In this document: piece by piece, positions 35,181-46,520 of the stretch | How positions within the stretch are numbered: position 1 is the first letter of the stretch | Layout of the letters: each line of letters begins with the position of its first letter | Assembly: GCA_028753945.1 (NCBI GenBank) | Contig: JAPNXP010000018.1 | Span: forward strand, 2,729,643-2,793,642 | Direction: 5' to 3' | Source of the DNA: Hexactinellida sp. DTS-2022 | Taxonomy: Eukaryota; Porifera; Hexactinellida | DNA length: 64,000 bases | Notes under the pieces: generated by a model | Database searches by the model: none | What the model saw: only the letters and a program-made list of their open reading frames with translations | Told to the model about the DNA's origin: nothing | Made by a program: the position numbers and the translations under genes

Positions 35181-35758
35181 TATTTTAATAACACTGTATA
35201 AATGGGTATCTGCTACCAAACTTCCCATTCCCTTCCAACAGCCATTTTATACAACTAGATGATGCATATAGTAGAGCCGATTAGCTAATGGATGTGGACA
35301 GCCCGGACCAAAGCACCAAATTCTTTCCACGTGCAGACCATTGCTTGGGCACTCGATTTTTGGTAGGATCCACTTCCACCGGATGCATTATGACCTCCAT
35401 CATGCATTTTCAAAATGGTGACTCTAATATTATTCGGACAAAAGTCCGCATTCACGAGCTCATGTCAAATGACTTCGTAAATGGTTATTATATACATAAT
35501 AGAATAGTGAGCGTGTCGAAAGATGGGTCACTCGGCAGGGTTGCTATCATTTTTTAGAATGGAACGTTCAACATTCCGCCGTTGTCAAGGAAACCTTATA
35601 ATATAATATGGTCATGTGACCCCTCTAATTAACGGGAATTCCATGTTGATTACGAATATCATATTTCTAGATTGGAATAAGTATCACTTTAAATTTTCTA
35701 TTACATTTAGTGGTCCCCAAGATCACAAAATAATCTACTAGAGAAAAGAGTGGTAAAG

Positions 35759-35948
35759 CAAGGTTGAAACCTCTCGAACCGAATATCAGTATTCATGAAT
35801 AGTTGCCCTACCAAATACGAATACTGATATTCGGTTGAGTAACCGAATACGAATACTGATATCATGTTAGCAACCAAATATCAACTACTCGGCAAATAAT
35901 ATTCGGTTCAACCAAATACACGTATATCAGTATTCGGTTTCAACCTTG
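35759..35948. mobile_element. hAT-type MITE with CGAATACTGATATTCGG palindromes
   Basis: TIRs CAAGGTTGAAACC and GGTTTCAACCTTG. Flanks share GGTAAA (6 of 8). Nested in the VDTDVV element. Confidence 0.75.
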
Positions 35949-36782
35949 AGGTAAAAGTATTCGGAGAAAGGTTGCAAGTAAGAATAAGTTCCCAAAAATT
36001 GGGCTGTTTCTTACGTGATCCAACTAATAAACAAGAACTAAGATTGTCAATGTGAATTGTCCCGAAGGCAAATAAATAATCATCACGACTGGTGCCACAG
36101 CTATTCTTCGAGGAAGTGATCGTTCTATGGCACGATGTGATCATTGGGAAGCTGACACCATACTGCTGATCCATTTACAGAATACCCTTCTCAATAGCTG
36201 TACAAAGTGTCTAGAGCGCACAATTGACACGGATGTAGTATTGGTGATCCTTGTTGGAAAATTACACCACTTGATTACCATAAGCAAAGATGTGAACATT
36301 TGGGTTAGCTTTGGTACAAGAAAGAACTTTTACATATTATCATATCAATGCAATTTACGAAGAACTAGGATTGGAGAAATCTCTGGCCCTTCCTGTTTTC
36401 ATTGTTTCACGGGATGTGAGACTACATCTGCATTATTTTGGAGAGGCAAGAAGTCAGCTTGGGATGCATGGAACTGTCATCATGATGTGACATTTACCTT
36501 TACCTATATGACACTCAACCATTATACAAAATTAGAATTCGATGTTCAGCATTTCCAGCTGGTGGAACGCTTCAATGTAATTCTTTATGATAAAGCAAGT
36601 AATTTGTAGTATGTGGATGAAGCAAGAAAGAAATGTTTTATCAGGAGAAAACAATGGAGAGAATACCGCTTACCGGGAATCACTACTACAACAATCAAAA
36701 CGAGTTGCATATCAGTCTGGAATATGGTGACTAGTGAGCAAATTGAACAACGGATAACTACTCCAGAAGGTTGGGGCTGGAC

Positions 36783-36918
36783 CAGAGATGCAGCGGTATG
36801 GCAATTTCATGGACCGGACAGGACAATAATTATATTTTTCTGGACAGTCAGGACCGGTCCAGATCGTATGATCAAAATATTGGTTCGGTCTGGACCGGTC
36901 CAGACAGCTGCATCTCTG
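36783..36918. mobile_element. hAT-type MITE (136 bp) in the VDTDVV gene
   Basis: TIRs CAGAGATGCAGC and GCTGCATCTCTG. Perfect 8-bp duplication GGCTGGAC (36775-36782 and 36919-36926). GGACCGGTCC palindromes inside. Removal restores GWGWT-LDDKTKS in frame. Confidence 0.95.
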
Positions 36919-36990
36919 GGCTGGACTCTTGATGATAAAACCAAATCATGTGTTCCTGTATGGAACAGTTTGCCTGTGGCTTCAAATGTA

Positions 36991-37559
36991 CACTAACCGG
37001 CCAAAAGTATTTGAACAACAATTATTTGTATTCAGACATTTGAGTTTTTACTATCATCATAACAATAGTAGATTCTACAAAATGGCTATTTACATGAAAC
37101 AATATGTAAAGTATATTAAAACAGCAAAATTTTCGAATTTACATTTTTATGGAGGCGTTAAACTCATTAAATATATAATTAGCTCATTAAATAATTAATT
37201 TGTGATCATTAAGATGCAATGTTAATATATTAATTCTGATAGCAGATTTGAATTCCACATAGTTAAATTACTCTAAGTGCATAATTTCAAATCAATCCGA
37301 ATATATTCTACTGTGATACAGCCACATTTCCATTTGTGCCACTTATGCCACAAGTGGCACGTGGCAGAAACACTTATGCCACTTCGTGAATATTTTCTAA
37401 ATTTAATTGAAATCACAATATTTTCATATGTACGGTATATCTATAATAAGTTATTTATAGTCATTTCAGAGTAGTTTAGTTAGCCGTTAATAAGTTACCG
37501 GATGAATATTGTGTGTGCCTTAAAATCCCTATTGTTCAAATACTTTTGGCTGGTCAGTG
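36991..37559. mobile_element. Tc1/mariner-type MITE, copy 2
   Basis: CACTAACCGGCCAAAAGTAT left end and CAAATACTTTTGGCTGGTCA right end, TA on both sides (36989-36990 and 37560-37561). Very similar to 10822-11382. Removal reconnects the gene as ASNV-CSKLVN. Confidence 0.95.
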
Positions 37560-38274
37560 TATGCAGTAAATTAGTAAATTGTAGCTTCAAGATTAGAAGT
37601 GACTGTGGCGGTAGCTGCGTGCAGAAAAGCGCGTTGGAAATGCACAGAAATTTGTAGTTGTACTGTGAGAAGCAATATTTTTAGTGACATTGTCGAACCA
37701 TAATTTTAGTATACCATTACAGTATTCACACAATTCTCACTTTATTACTCTTAGTAGCTAATTATTAACCACTAAATATAATCTAACTTTTTAAGTGATA
37801 TTTAATCCAATCTAGAAATAAGTTATTCGTAATCAGCATGGAATTTTCGTTAATTAGAGGGGTCACATGGCCATAATAGATTAAAAAAGTTTACTTGACA
37901 TTCCATTCTCAAAATGATAGCAACCCTACCGAGTTACCCATCTTTCGACCGCACACTATTCTGATAACGACTATAATTAAAATAACCTTATATGAAGTCA
38001 TTTGACATGAGTTCGTGAATGTGGACTTTTGTCCGAATAATATTAAAGTGACCATTTGAAAATCCATGATGGAGGTCACAATGTATCCGGCGAAGTGGAT
38101 CCTAGCAAAAATCGAGTGCCCAAGCAATGGTCTGAACGTGGAAATAATTTGGTGCTTTGGTCCGGTATGTCCACATCCATCCAAAATATGGGCTTAAGCT
38201 AACCTGCTAATACAAATTAATGTATGCAAAAGGATATTCTTATCATAGAATTGACTAAAATGTCGACCCTAAAC

Positions 38275-38800
38275 AGTTCTGGGGCTTATTACTAATGAGC
38301 GATTAGAATACGATTACGATTACATCCTTAAGATAAGATTGATTATGATTACGATTACGATTACAGGAAATGTTGCAATCGATTACAATCAATTACAATC
38401 GATTACAATTACATTTTCTTTACGATGCAATTACGATCGTTTTGATTAAACCCCGGAGTTTCATGCCCATGAAAAATAAGGCTCGGGTGCATGGAAGTAG
38501 CCACCAAGAAATATATGTAGGGGCCGGATATATCTTTGGGGGTGCAAAGAGATCAACGAACCCTCAAACTATAACCTTATTGAAAGTTATTGTGGAAAAT
38601 TTGGGGGGGAACGAGTGAAAATTTGGGGGGGGGGGGGGGGCTGGTGCCATACATGGGGCTGATTACTAGTGGTTGATTACGATTACGATTACATCCATCA
38701 AAAAAGCTTGATTATGATTACGATCACGACAACAGAAAAAGTTTTAATCGATTACAATCGATTACGATTATAATCGTAACAGCCCCAAGCCTGACCCTGA
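38275..38800. repeat. GATTACGATTACGATT-rich terminal blocks
   Basis: Two related blocks (38279-38457 and 38655-38795) each begin GGGGCT(T/G)ATTACTA and run into GATTACGATTACGATTAC and AATCGATTACAATCGATTAC words, the second ending ATCGTAACAGCCCC. Between them lies a stretch with a G18 run. Probably one or two hAT-like MITEs with subterminal repeats; boundaries unresolved. Confidence 0.6.
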
Positions 38801-39045
38801 ATAAAGGATAAAACCCTATAACGGCCAAATATACATAGTGGCAACATTAAAATCCTCTCCCAATTCCCATATTACTGAACGTGTGGTAAATTTCACCTGC
38901 TAAACTCGACCAGAGGCCAACCTTTTTTGTCACATACAGTAAAACTGTTAATAACTGGAAACATTTGTTCACAATTATGTGTTAATTATAGTACAATTCC
39001 CGGAAAGATTACATATTTAGTATTAATTGCTAGTAGAAAAGAACC

Positions 39046-40173
39046 ACTGTATTTCTCAGTCAATTATCCGATTCAGTCAACCAATCATCCGATTCGGTAA
39101 ATCAATGATCCGATTCGGTCAACCAATCATACGATTCGGTCAACCAATCATCCGATTTGGTCAACCAATTATCCGAATCCATTCTAAGGATGCTAACGAT
39201 ATTGAATATGATAGTAATAAGATATAAATTAATATAATGGTTATAGTATTGATAGATAATAGTATATTAGGTACTATAGACCATCGAGTCTACTAGCTTT
39301 AGCTGCTGTAACAGTTAATACATTGTAAATGCATTGAGCGCCGCAGCTTGTGTAATACTTTGTATAACTTCTATGCAAATATTAAATAGCAATTGCCTTC
39401 TTGCTGATACAAATGTAGATGGTCCATGTTGACTGAGAGCTCGTTTTACGTGAGCTTTAACGCTGTTAAAGGTGATTTCGATGGGGTTTAATTCACATGA
39501 ATAAGGTGGAAGTCGGACCAACTCGAAGTTCGGAGGGATAATTTCACCTAACCGGTTTTCTACACTTCTATGACAAGGAGCGTTATCAAGACTGATATGC
39601 GATTTGTTAACTCCTTTATGTTCAACTAACGGTTGTCCAAAATCGCAATCGAACAATTCTTGAGTGAATTGATCGAAGTGGGATTGTTTAGATCCTCCAA
39701 CGATGATGGTGTGATGAATCAGTCCCAATGTTTGGAGATACTGCACAAAGCATCGTAATATATGGTGTGGGTTGGTTTTCCTCTAGATCAACCTCTATTC
39801 TTCACTTGATACTTTCTCAAACTACAAATCCTATATGCAGTATCTACTTTTACACCAAATTAGTTGAGACATTTGCATGTAGGTCAGGCCAACTTCGTGG
39901 GCATCAATTAATCTCCTGCGCACGTAGTTTGTAATTGTCTTGCCTCCTTTTGGAGCTACACTGTTATATCCAACAGATTCTGAGGTTCCCAATGTTGTGT
40001 TCATTTTTGAATAATCAAAGTTTGTATCTTGAAAGTTATTAAGCAAATTATTTGTTTGTGCCTCATATTTACCTGCTTATATAAATACACCAACCGTATA
40101 CCAAAATGAAAAACAAGTGATGTTTATTTGGGATATTCATTGGATAATCGGATAATTGACTGAGAAATACAGT
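39046..40173 (-). mobile_element. Internally deleted Tc1/mariner-IS630-type element
   Basis: Inverted ends ACTGTATTTCTCAGTCAATT and its partner ending TGAGAAATACAGT, continuing through the word TTATCCGAT. The left side has six tandem-like ATCCGATTCGGTCAACCA units. It carries two transposase fragments on the minus strand. Target duplication not clear. Confidence 0.75.
39315..40046 (-). pseudogene. Tc1/mariner-IS630-type transposase, deleted centre
   Basis: 39900-40046 gives a helix-turn-helix start (RRRLIDAHEVGLTYMQMSQL), continuing after a shift as VDTAYRICSLRKYQV. 39315-39746 gives the C-terminal half: KSHISLDNAPCHRS (second catalytic Asp) and VRLPPYSCELNPIE (third acid, Glu), then a basic VKAHVKRAL segment. 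The part with the first Asp is missing; the two halves are joined at about 39750-39830 by a short stretch with stops. Inactive. Confidence 0.8.
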
Positions 40174-40356
40174 AGTTAGTAGTTACTCACAACAAGTGAA
40201 AATACATCACACAAATGCTGCGAAAACCTACTAACAAGATTGTATCATCACATCACCCTGAATTTATAGCCATTAACTGTCAAAAATGGCCACATGTGTA
40301 AGGATATCCCTAATAGACAGATCCAACTTTGTAACTAATATGAGCTCCAGCGAATA

Positions 40357-40530
40357 CAGTGGATGCCGGTTATAAGCACATCGTCGGGAACTGCACTTGA
40401 TGTGCTTATAACCGGCATGTTCTTATAACCGACATAAATTATACAGGATATATGGCAACCGTTTTCCAACATAGTGTGCTTATATCCGATATGTTCTTGT
40501 AACCGGTGTGCTTATATCCGACATCCACTG
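40357..40530. mobile_element. pogo-like MITE, ATGCCGGTTATAAGCAC family, copy 1
   Basis: TIRs CAGTGGATGCCGGTTATAAG and its partner ending ATATCCGACATCCACTG, TA both sides (40355-40356 and 40531-40532). Multiple CTTATAACCGG words. Copy 2 at 63406-63574. Confidence 0.9.
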
Positions 40531-41231
40531 TACCTGGAAAATATTCCTATATTAACGCGCTTCTTTTGCTAGATCGCTTCGCGTATAACACAACCAAGAA
40601 CAGCTTTGCTCTGGAGATACGATCCTCAACTTTCGACACCCGGTAAGGCGGTAACCAGTGGCGGATTAAGGCATGGGCGGATAGGGCGGCCGCCCGGAGC
40701 CCAGGCTTAAAGTGGGCCGATACAAATTGATAAAGCAAATCACTAACTAGTAAGAAAAAATATCAAATCTCTGGGAAAATTTTATATCAGATTTGGATAG
40801 ATAGCATGTCAAAGTATATAGTTAGGACAACTTAGGAGTATAAAAACGATTTTTATGATTTAGTCGCTATCGAGTACCCTAACACCTTATTGTGTGGTTT
40901 TTGCATTGAATAACGCGCAAATAGCTGAAAATGGTCAAATTAAACAATGTGGAACTTTAATGATTAAGTCAGCAATATATAATGTGCAAGCATAAGAATG
41001 ATATGGTCTGAACGAAGCCAGCGGTTGCCTGAAAGGCAGTTGGAACAAATGGACGAAATGGAAAAACTGAACATACTAAACTGAATATTGATAAAGTATA
41101 AATACTAATCATTAATCCATAGGTAAATATAAATATATCACTACTCATATCTGCTTGCCACATCTAATAACCACCACCCACTCATCTGAACTGAATGATC
41201 TGTACGAACGAACTGAACGAATTGAATGAAC

Positions 41232-43643
41232 CAGGCTTGGACCGTATCAAGAGTTCATGACTGGTGACCAGGCTGACCCGGTAAGTTCTGATCCGATGAC
41301 CCGGTTTATTGTGACCCGCTATAACCAAGTTTTCTAGGAAATCCTTGTTTAATTGTTAAACCTTATGAAATTATTGGTGTTGATTAATGAATTTAATCAT
41401 ATATGATTTGAAATTGAATAATGAAAAGAATAAATTATAATTATTATAACTATAGAGAAATATTTAAATAATTATTGTAATGTAGTGATTATGAAGTGAG
41501 TCATATTATTTCTTTTTTAATGCGTCATCAAGAAGAAATAATACTTACAACGTTTCCGGGTTCAATCTTCCACGATCCTTCCTCGTAACGCGACCAGCTG
41601 AACTAAAGTGGCTTACCGAATCAACCGAACTTGCTTGGATCACTGAAAATGACTGTGATAGGTAACTGAGGATTGGGAGTTTGCCACTCTCTTCTCCCAA
41701 ACACTTTATAGGATCGATGCTCTCTTCCACATATTTGATATATGCATGTGATATTTGCATACCTTGTTAATTCCGTTTTAAAATGCGTTTCATTCGAATC
41801 TGTACAATTATTGATAGAAATTGCTGTACTACCCCTCCTAAAGGACAAAGGTGGATTTACTTTTAAACATTTAAGAGATTGTGCTAGAAGAGGTTCACCC
41901 ATCTGACTTTCCTAAATTCGGCATTGTAGGGGAGGAATTTGTTTATCTTTAAATTCAAGCATAATACCTTCTCTTTGCACTTTGATGCAAATTGACGCAA
42001 TCACGTTTGCTCTACACAAATATAAATTATCTTAGTGTAGGATCGAGGAAAGTTGCAATAAAATGTATTAAGATCCGAGATATACACACCTTTTTGATAA
42101 TTTCTTGAGTCATTTTTCGTTTTAGAACACGTGTCATAGGATCATCAATCTATTTCTTTTCCCCAAGCATTTTGAAGAGCATAATCGGAAGGTGCCACAT
42201 TCTGAATGGTAGCGATAAATCCAAATTTAAGAATATCGAAAATACAATTTAAAAAAACTTAATACGATTGTCAACAAAGCCAAGTTTATTCCTGCAACAA
42301 AGTAACTCACATTCATCTCTGTCAAAATTTCTGATAAATTTTCGTGTGACTGCAACATTGAGTTAAACATTGAGTGAAGACTTCTCCATGGCCTAGTTTG
42401 CACATTTTTTTAGTGCTATAAGTAGTACGGATTGGATTCTAGTTGATTTTCTGCAAAGGTAACTGCCTTATTAACGCTATCGTAAAGCTGGTCGCGTTCA
42501 TCAATTTCCAACATAGCTCGTTCCCATCCAATATTAATTGCGGTAAAAATTAAGTGGCAGGCGCAATCTAACCTAACTTTTGTGCAGCAGCAGCTACTAT
42601 ACTCGCTCCCATGTCAGTTGTAACTGGAGTATTACCTGGGCCACAATCTACTTCCCTTAATATTTGATCTAGTCAAACTCAATATTTTCAGATATTTTTG
42701 CTTTTGGAAAAACTTTGCAAGCATAAATAGCGTTTTAGGGACCATAATTCTTTGTCAATGCCACTGTCATGGCCCATTTCCTGTGAAATCAAGAAAAAGG
42801 AAACATCTAGGAAACTTCTTTGCATAACGTTATCAGTCCAAAGGTCTGTTGTGTAAGCAACTGCATCTTTCTCTAATAGATCTTGGAGTCGAGAGCTATT
42901 AGCTTGTTTAATAATAATGATCTGTGCGACAGTAGACTTTGATATAGTATTTCGTCCTGAAATTATTTCAGAAGCAGTCACATTTTATTATTTTGCACCA
43001 ATTCTTATCATTTATTGTTAAAAATGGATGAATTGTGGATTTTCAATAGTGTTAAAATACAAAAATGAATCAGCAACGAAATCCTACTCATTAATAAAAT
43101 AGTTTGATTATCCTGCTTAGACAGAAGTTGAGTTTTTCTTTTGAGAACTGATGTAATTTTAACTTGTGAATACAATGCTGACATCTGGAGAACACTTTCG
43201 TATATGATCTTTAGATTCTTTGTTCCATAATCAATAACTTTACCGCAATCTGATTTAGTTTGATAAATAATGCATTTGTAACAATAGTTGCAACACGCTA
43301 CTCCAAAAACTATGTCTCCATTATCATTCACTACCTCTGAGAAACATTTCCAACAATAAATTAAGTTTGGACGTGAGGAAGGTTATAATTTTAGTGAATA
43401 GATTTCGTACTATGTCTCATAAATAATAAACGCCTTACTATATTAGATGAATCCTTCTAAGTTTTAAATTCTCCAAACCAATACAACTTAATTAGCATTA
43501 CTGTGATGAACTGGGTCAATTCAAAATGAAGTGACCCGGTTGACCCGCTGCTCAGAGGACCAGGTCCAAGCCTGACTAGGTAGTGACCCGGAATTTTATC
43601 GAATATTGTGACTCGGTTGACCCGGTGACCCGGTCAAATCATG
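41232..43643 (-). mobile_element. Second hAT transposon, decayed
   Basis: Perfect 8-bp duplication GAATGAAC (41224-41231 and 43644-43651). Ends CAGGCTTGGACCG and CGGTCAAATCATG match as imperfect TIRs (10 of 13). Subterminal GACCCGGT words repeat at both ends. It encodes a broken transposase. Confidence 0.85.
41545..43331 (-). pseudogene. hAT transposase relic
   Basis: From the N-terminus: a BED-like finger (CCNYCYKC...LKDHIRKC) at about 43150-43331; SEIISGRNTISKSTVAQIII, then DAVAYTTDLWTDNVMQRSFL (first acid in DLWTD) at 42790-42975; TPVTTDMGASIVAAAAQK (second acid) at about 42590; RLDCACHLIFTAINIGWERA near 42540; and the dimerisation block LPILSYLSQSFSVIQASS...FSSAGRVTRK at 41560-41680. Frames shift several times. 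In the last block the usual SER(A/V)FS reads DSVSHFS, so the catalytic Glu is lost. Long dead copy, unrelated in detail to the hAT at 31002. Confidence 0.85.
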
Positions 43644-43936
43644 GAATGAACGCTGGTGGTGAACTTGAAAGAACAGAATGTTAGTCAATTTCATATGAAG
43701 TGAATTGGGTTTATTCTGTCCGGTCATGAACCTTTCATTTCCGGAATTACACACACAGACAGAGTATTTGTGTTTTAACAGTATATATATTTAGGATAAA
43801 ATTCGAGTTATCTCACCTTGACATACTAACCGAATTCTACAATGTTATAAATTATTGCAAATTTCTGCATCTCTAGTTTGGGGATTTTAACTAAAAAGAA
43901 TGCTGTCCAATTAAACTCGGTTGATATACCTAGGGC

Positions 43937-44121
43937 CAGGGCCGAATTAAGCTGGTGGCCGATCCCGTTCGGACAGGTGGTGGAGGACCCCTTGTGTTTG
44001 TGTTCATGCAAAGCAAAATACATTAGTATACTAGATTGAGTCGACTAATGTTAGCCATTGCGGTCCCAACAAAAGGCGGTCCTGTTCAACTGAATTCTGA
44101 AAGTGCATTAATCCGGGCCTG
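43937..44121. mobile_element. hAT-type MITE, CAGGGCCGAATTAA ends
   Basis: Ends CAGGGCCGAATTAAGC and TTAATCCGGGCCTG. Flanks CCTAGGGC and CCTTGGGT match at 6 of 8. Related by its end sequence to 27243-27421. Confidence 0.75.
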
Positions 44122-44215
44122 CCTTGGGTTTTTATAATATATGAGACTTAGGACCTCCAGCAACTTTCATTGCATAGCCCAACCCACTATCACTTTATGG
44201 CTACAATCTTGAATC

Positions 44216-45154
44216 AGGGTGACTAGGTTTCCAATTTTCGGAAGGATAGCCCTTTTCAGAATACAATGTGTCGTTTTACAGAGCATTAAGAGCTCCTCAT
44301 TTTTTGGAGCGCGCTCCCGCTCAACGCTCCTAATCAAAAATAGGAGTGCGCCCGCTGACTTTCGCTCTTTTCATTACTTATGTACCAATATGTGTCAAAT
44401 AAACAAAGATATTTCTCTAGTTAACCTACTCTGATTTCCGCTTAAAAACTGCGGAAACCTCATGAAACACAATCTATGAATATTTAAGTACCAAAGCATA
44501 CGTGCCCTAGTTTATATAATGTAATTGTACATGTAAGGTAACTATTTAGTAAATTGATAAAACTAACTCAAATTTCCAATCAAAATGTATAATACGTGTA
44601 TATTACCTGTTAATTCACTAGATATACTGAATTACATAATCAATTTCCTTCTGCCTTCTTCTATACATCCAATCTATTGATGTTCGTGATTACTAGCTAC
44701 CTTACATAATATTAGTCACCCATTTAGTCTAGAACTAAAGTTTTCGTATGCAGCCAATTAGAAATCAACTGAGCCTATATGTTTCACTCCGTTCTCACCA
44801 TTTCCAGGAGCGAGCTTCAGCTTCCGCTCCTCAAATTTAAAAGGAGCGCTCTCTTCTTGCGCTCCTGAAAAATGAAGAGCGCACCTGGTGCACCGCTCTT
44901 TGGAGCGCGCTCCTTTAATGCTGCGTTTTTATCATTATAAAAAAAATTTAAAGCATTTCACCCTAATAATCGATTTCTATTCCAGTTTAAAAAAATAGTT
45001 CAATCATTCTCAGAATTCTAAAGTATTCAAGTCTACGTCCTTAAGGTATAGCCTAGATTCTCAACAGTTCCACTTCTCTAAATCGGATTCTCAACCTGCG
45101 GTATTGTTATCTGAATCTTGTCTTTCTTTTGAAGTGGGACAACTAGTCACACTG
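44216..45154. mobile_element. Element with CAGxGTGACTAG ends and GGAGCGC palindromes
   Basis: Left end CAGGGTGACTAG, right end CTAGTCACACTG. The interior has two clusters of GGAGCGCGCTCC-like palindromes (44300-44350 and 44810-44925). The right 100 bp and about 50 bp beyond recur, inverted, at 56760-57000, so the true repeat may extend past this end. Confidence 0.6.
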
Positions 45155-45259
45155 CTGGAAAGGCACCTAATTGACAATTAGCCAAAAGGTGCCTAGAAAT
45201 TCTATGGAATTTTAAATAAACCAAGTGGTAATTCAGTCATTTCCCTCTTTCTGTGCAAT

Positions 45260-45986
45260 TTCGTTATAACTATCGTGTCCTGTTTTGTAAATATATCCTT
45301 TAATATTTTATGAATTTTAAAGCATGTATAATGTACTATATTCAGCACTTATAGTTTACTGTATCCTTTGAATATATTCCATCGGCAAATCAATATTTAC
45401 CCAATAAAATTTTAAGAAAATACTCTGAAAATAATTTTAATATTAGAGTAGATTATACATTGTTGTTCTCAAAACATCTATAAAGTTAGATTAAAGGTTT
45501 CGAGCACCCTTTTCCGCCTCAGTTTAGGACTTTTTTTATTAAAGTTCGGCGCCCCTGAATCGAAAATTGCTCGCTAGATTAATTTGCAGCCAATTGTCCA
45601 GTTTCCTAAATTTAAAGGGCTCATCCAATTGAGAAATATGGGGAGGATGGTCCTCTCTAATAGAGGCGGTTTCCTAATTATTGTCGTGTTATGTAAGACT
45701 ACACAAGAAATTATTATCTTGGAAACTTTTTCTGGAGTCCACCGTATGTCGCCATGAAGATATTCAAATCTGTGTTTCCATATTTACAAGGAATAATCCA
45801 TTCCTTAACAACAATATATATCACATACGAAAGCAATTGCACTTTAAAGACAGACTTCAGATAAATATTATTATAATATTGTACTTCACAATTCAAGCAA
45901 TTATTTTGTAGAAAACAATAGAAAAGAATCCTGGAATAATATGCACCAAAATAAAGTTAGTACACAAGTAGGTACTTAATTAAGTA
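45260..45986. other. AT-rich intron DNA, nothing recognised
   Basis: One stray hAT-like end (TTCGGCGCCCCTG, 45545). No gene. Confidence 0.4.
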
Positions 45987-46285
45987 CAGTAAAACCTCCA
46001 AAAGGGAATAGCTCCAAAAAATGAACAACTCCAAAATATTAACACTTTTTCTCGGTCCCAAAAATTTCCCCATTGCTTTAGACACACATTTAAAAAATCA
46101 TGAAAAGTGAACACCTCTCAAAAGTGAACGTTTCGGCTGGTCCCCAAGGTGTTCACTTTATAAAGGTTTTTCTGTATATATGTACATAAGTACGACAATA
46201 GTTCTTAGTAAACGACTTAAGTTCGTACTTAACTAAGTACGAACTTTGGACTTAAGTATGCACTTAGTACTTAAGTACTCAGTGA
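45953..46285. mobile_element. ACTTAAGT-rich Harbinger-like remnant split by a pogo-like MITE
   Basis: The outer sequence consists of AGTACTTAAGT words as in 18804-19363. A pogo-like MITE (45987-46174) with ends CAGTAAAACCTCC / AGGTTTTTCTG and TA on both sides lies in it. Confidence 0.65.
45987..46174. mobile_element. pogo/Tigger-like MITE
   Basis: TIRs CAGTAAAACCTCCAAAAG and CTTTATAAAGGTTTTTCTG with TA flanks (45985-45986 and 46175-46176). Confidence 0.85.
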
Positions 46286-46287
46286 AT

Positions 46288-46520
46288 ATAACTCGGTTAA
46301 TTAAGACATACCTGCCTGGGAAACAAGCAAAAGAACGTAATAACCAAGGTACGTTTTATCAGTACGCATGATCCACGAATCGAAATACAGACTTGTACAA
46401 TGATGTATATATGATGAAGGGGATACAAGAATCCAACATACTGAACGATAATGTAAAGTATTTTAGTTGTCATGTGCTCAGAAAATAAAAAAAACTGAGT
46501 TCTGCTGATAGTTTTCTTGA
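46288..46520. mobile_element. Truncated copy of the 51670 pogo-like MITE
   Basis: AACTCGGTTAATTAAGACAT and AATACAGACTTGTACAATGA match the left half of 51670-52098; the right half is absent. Confidence 0.7.

Larger units (their letters stand above)
35960..37680 (+). pseudogene. VDTDVV-family gene, C-terminal half, copy 2
   Basis: This belongs to an uncharacterised, multi-copy animal protein family that I know only as hypothetical proteins. Readable blocks in order: HWEADT near 36145; RTIDTDVVLVIL at 36218-36255; VNIWVSFGTRKNF at 36292; SCFHCFTGCETTSALFWRGK at 36390-36450; SAWDAWN; FNVILYDKAS at 36570, then a TAG; after shifts, PEGWGWT at 36764; then, past a MITE, LDDKTKSCVPVWNSLPVAS to 36990; and past a second MITE, CSKLVNCSFKIRSDCGG, the start of the cysteine-rich tail. 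The ID/VDTDVV strand and F-x-GC-x-T-x-x-x-F block could be a PIN-like nuclease fold, but that is a guess. The N-terminal half is absent. Confidence 0.6.
35288..38182. mobile_element. Element with ~0.4 kb inverted arms enclosing a VDTDVV gene
   Basis: 35288-35715 and 37765-38182 are inverted copies of each other (for example GGACCAAAGCACCAAATT, ACTCGATTTTTG, TGACATGAG/CTCATGTCA, GGGGTCACATGGCC and its partner). Identity looks high but could not be computed. Between the arms lies the C-terminal half of a VDTDVV-family gene with three later MITE insertions. Outermost bases and target duplication are unclear; the arms' outer ends meet at TGGATGTGGACA. No DDE transposase is seen. Confidence 0.65.
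40553..43787 (-). mobile_element. Helitron copy C, split by a hAT
   Basis: Read on the minus strand, 43787 is close to TATATACTGTTAAAACAC (compare TCTATACTATTAAA of copy A). The other end at about 40553-40590 is the CGCGAAGCGATCTAGCA...GAAGCGCG hairpin. The interior keeps short matches to copies A and B (AATGGTCAAATTAAACAATG, ACTTTAATGATTAAGTCA). The hAT at 41232-43643 sits inside. A single hAT-like end (CAGTGGCGGATTAAGG, 40656) is also present. Confidence 0.65.

Noticed and set aside
35288-35557. 89-codon frame, and the matching one at 37909-38184 (minus)
   Set aside because: These are the two inverted arms of one element; frames are not conserved between the arms.
39039-39180. ATCCGATTCGGTCAACCA repeats as a CRISPR-like array
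   Set aside because: Units are directly adjacent without unique spacers and form the subterminal region of a transposon in an animal genome.
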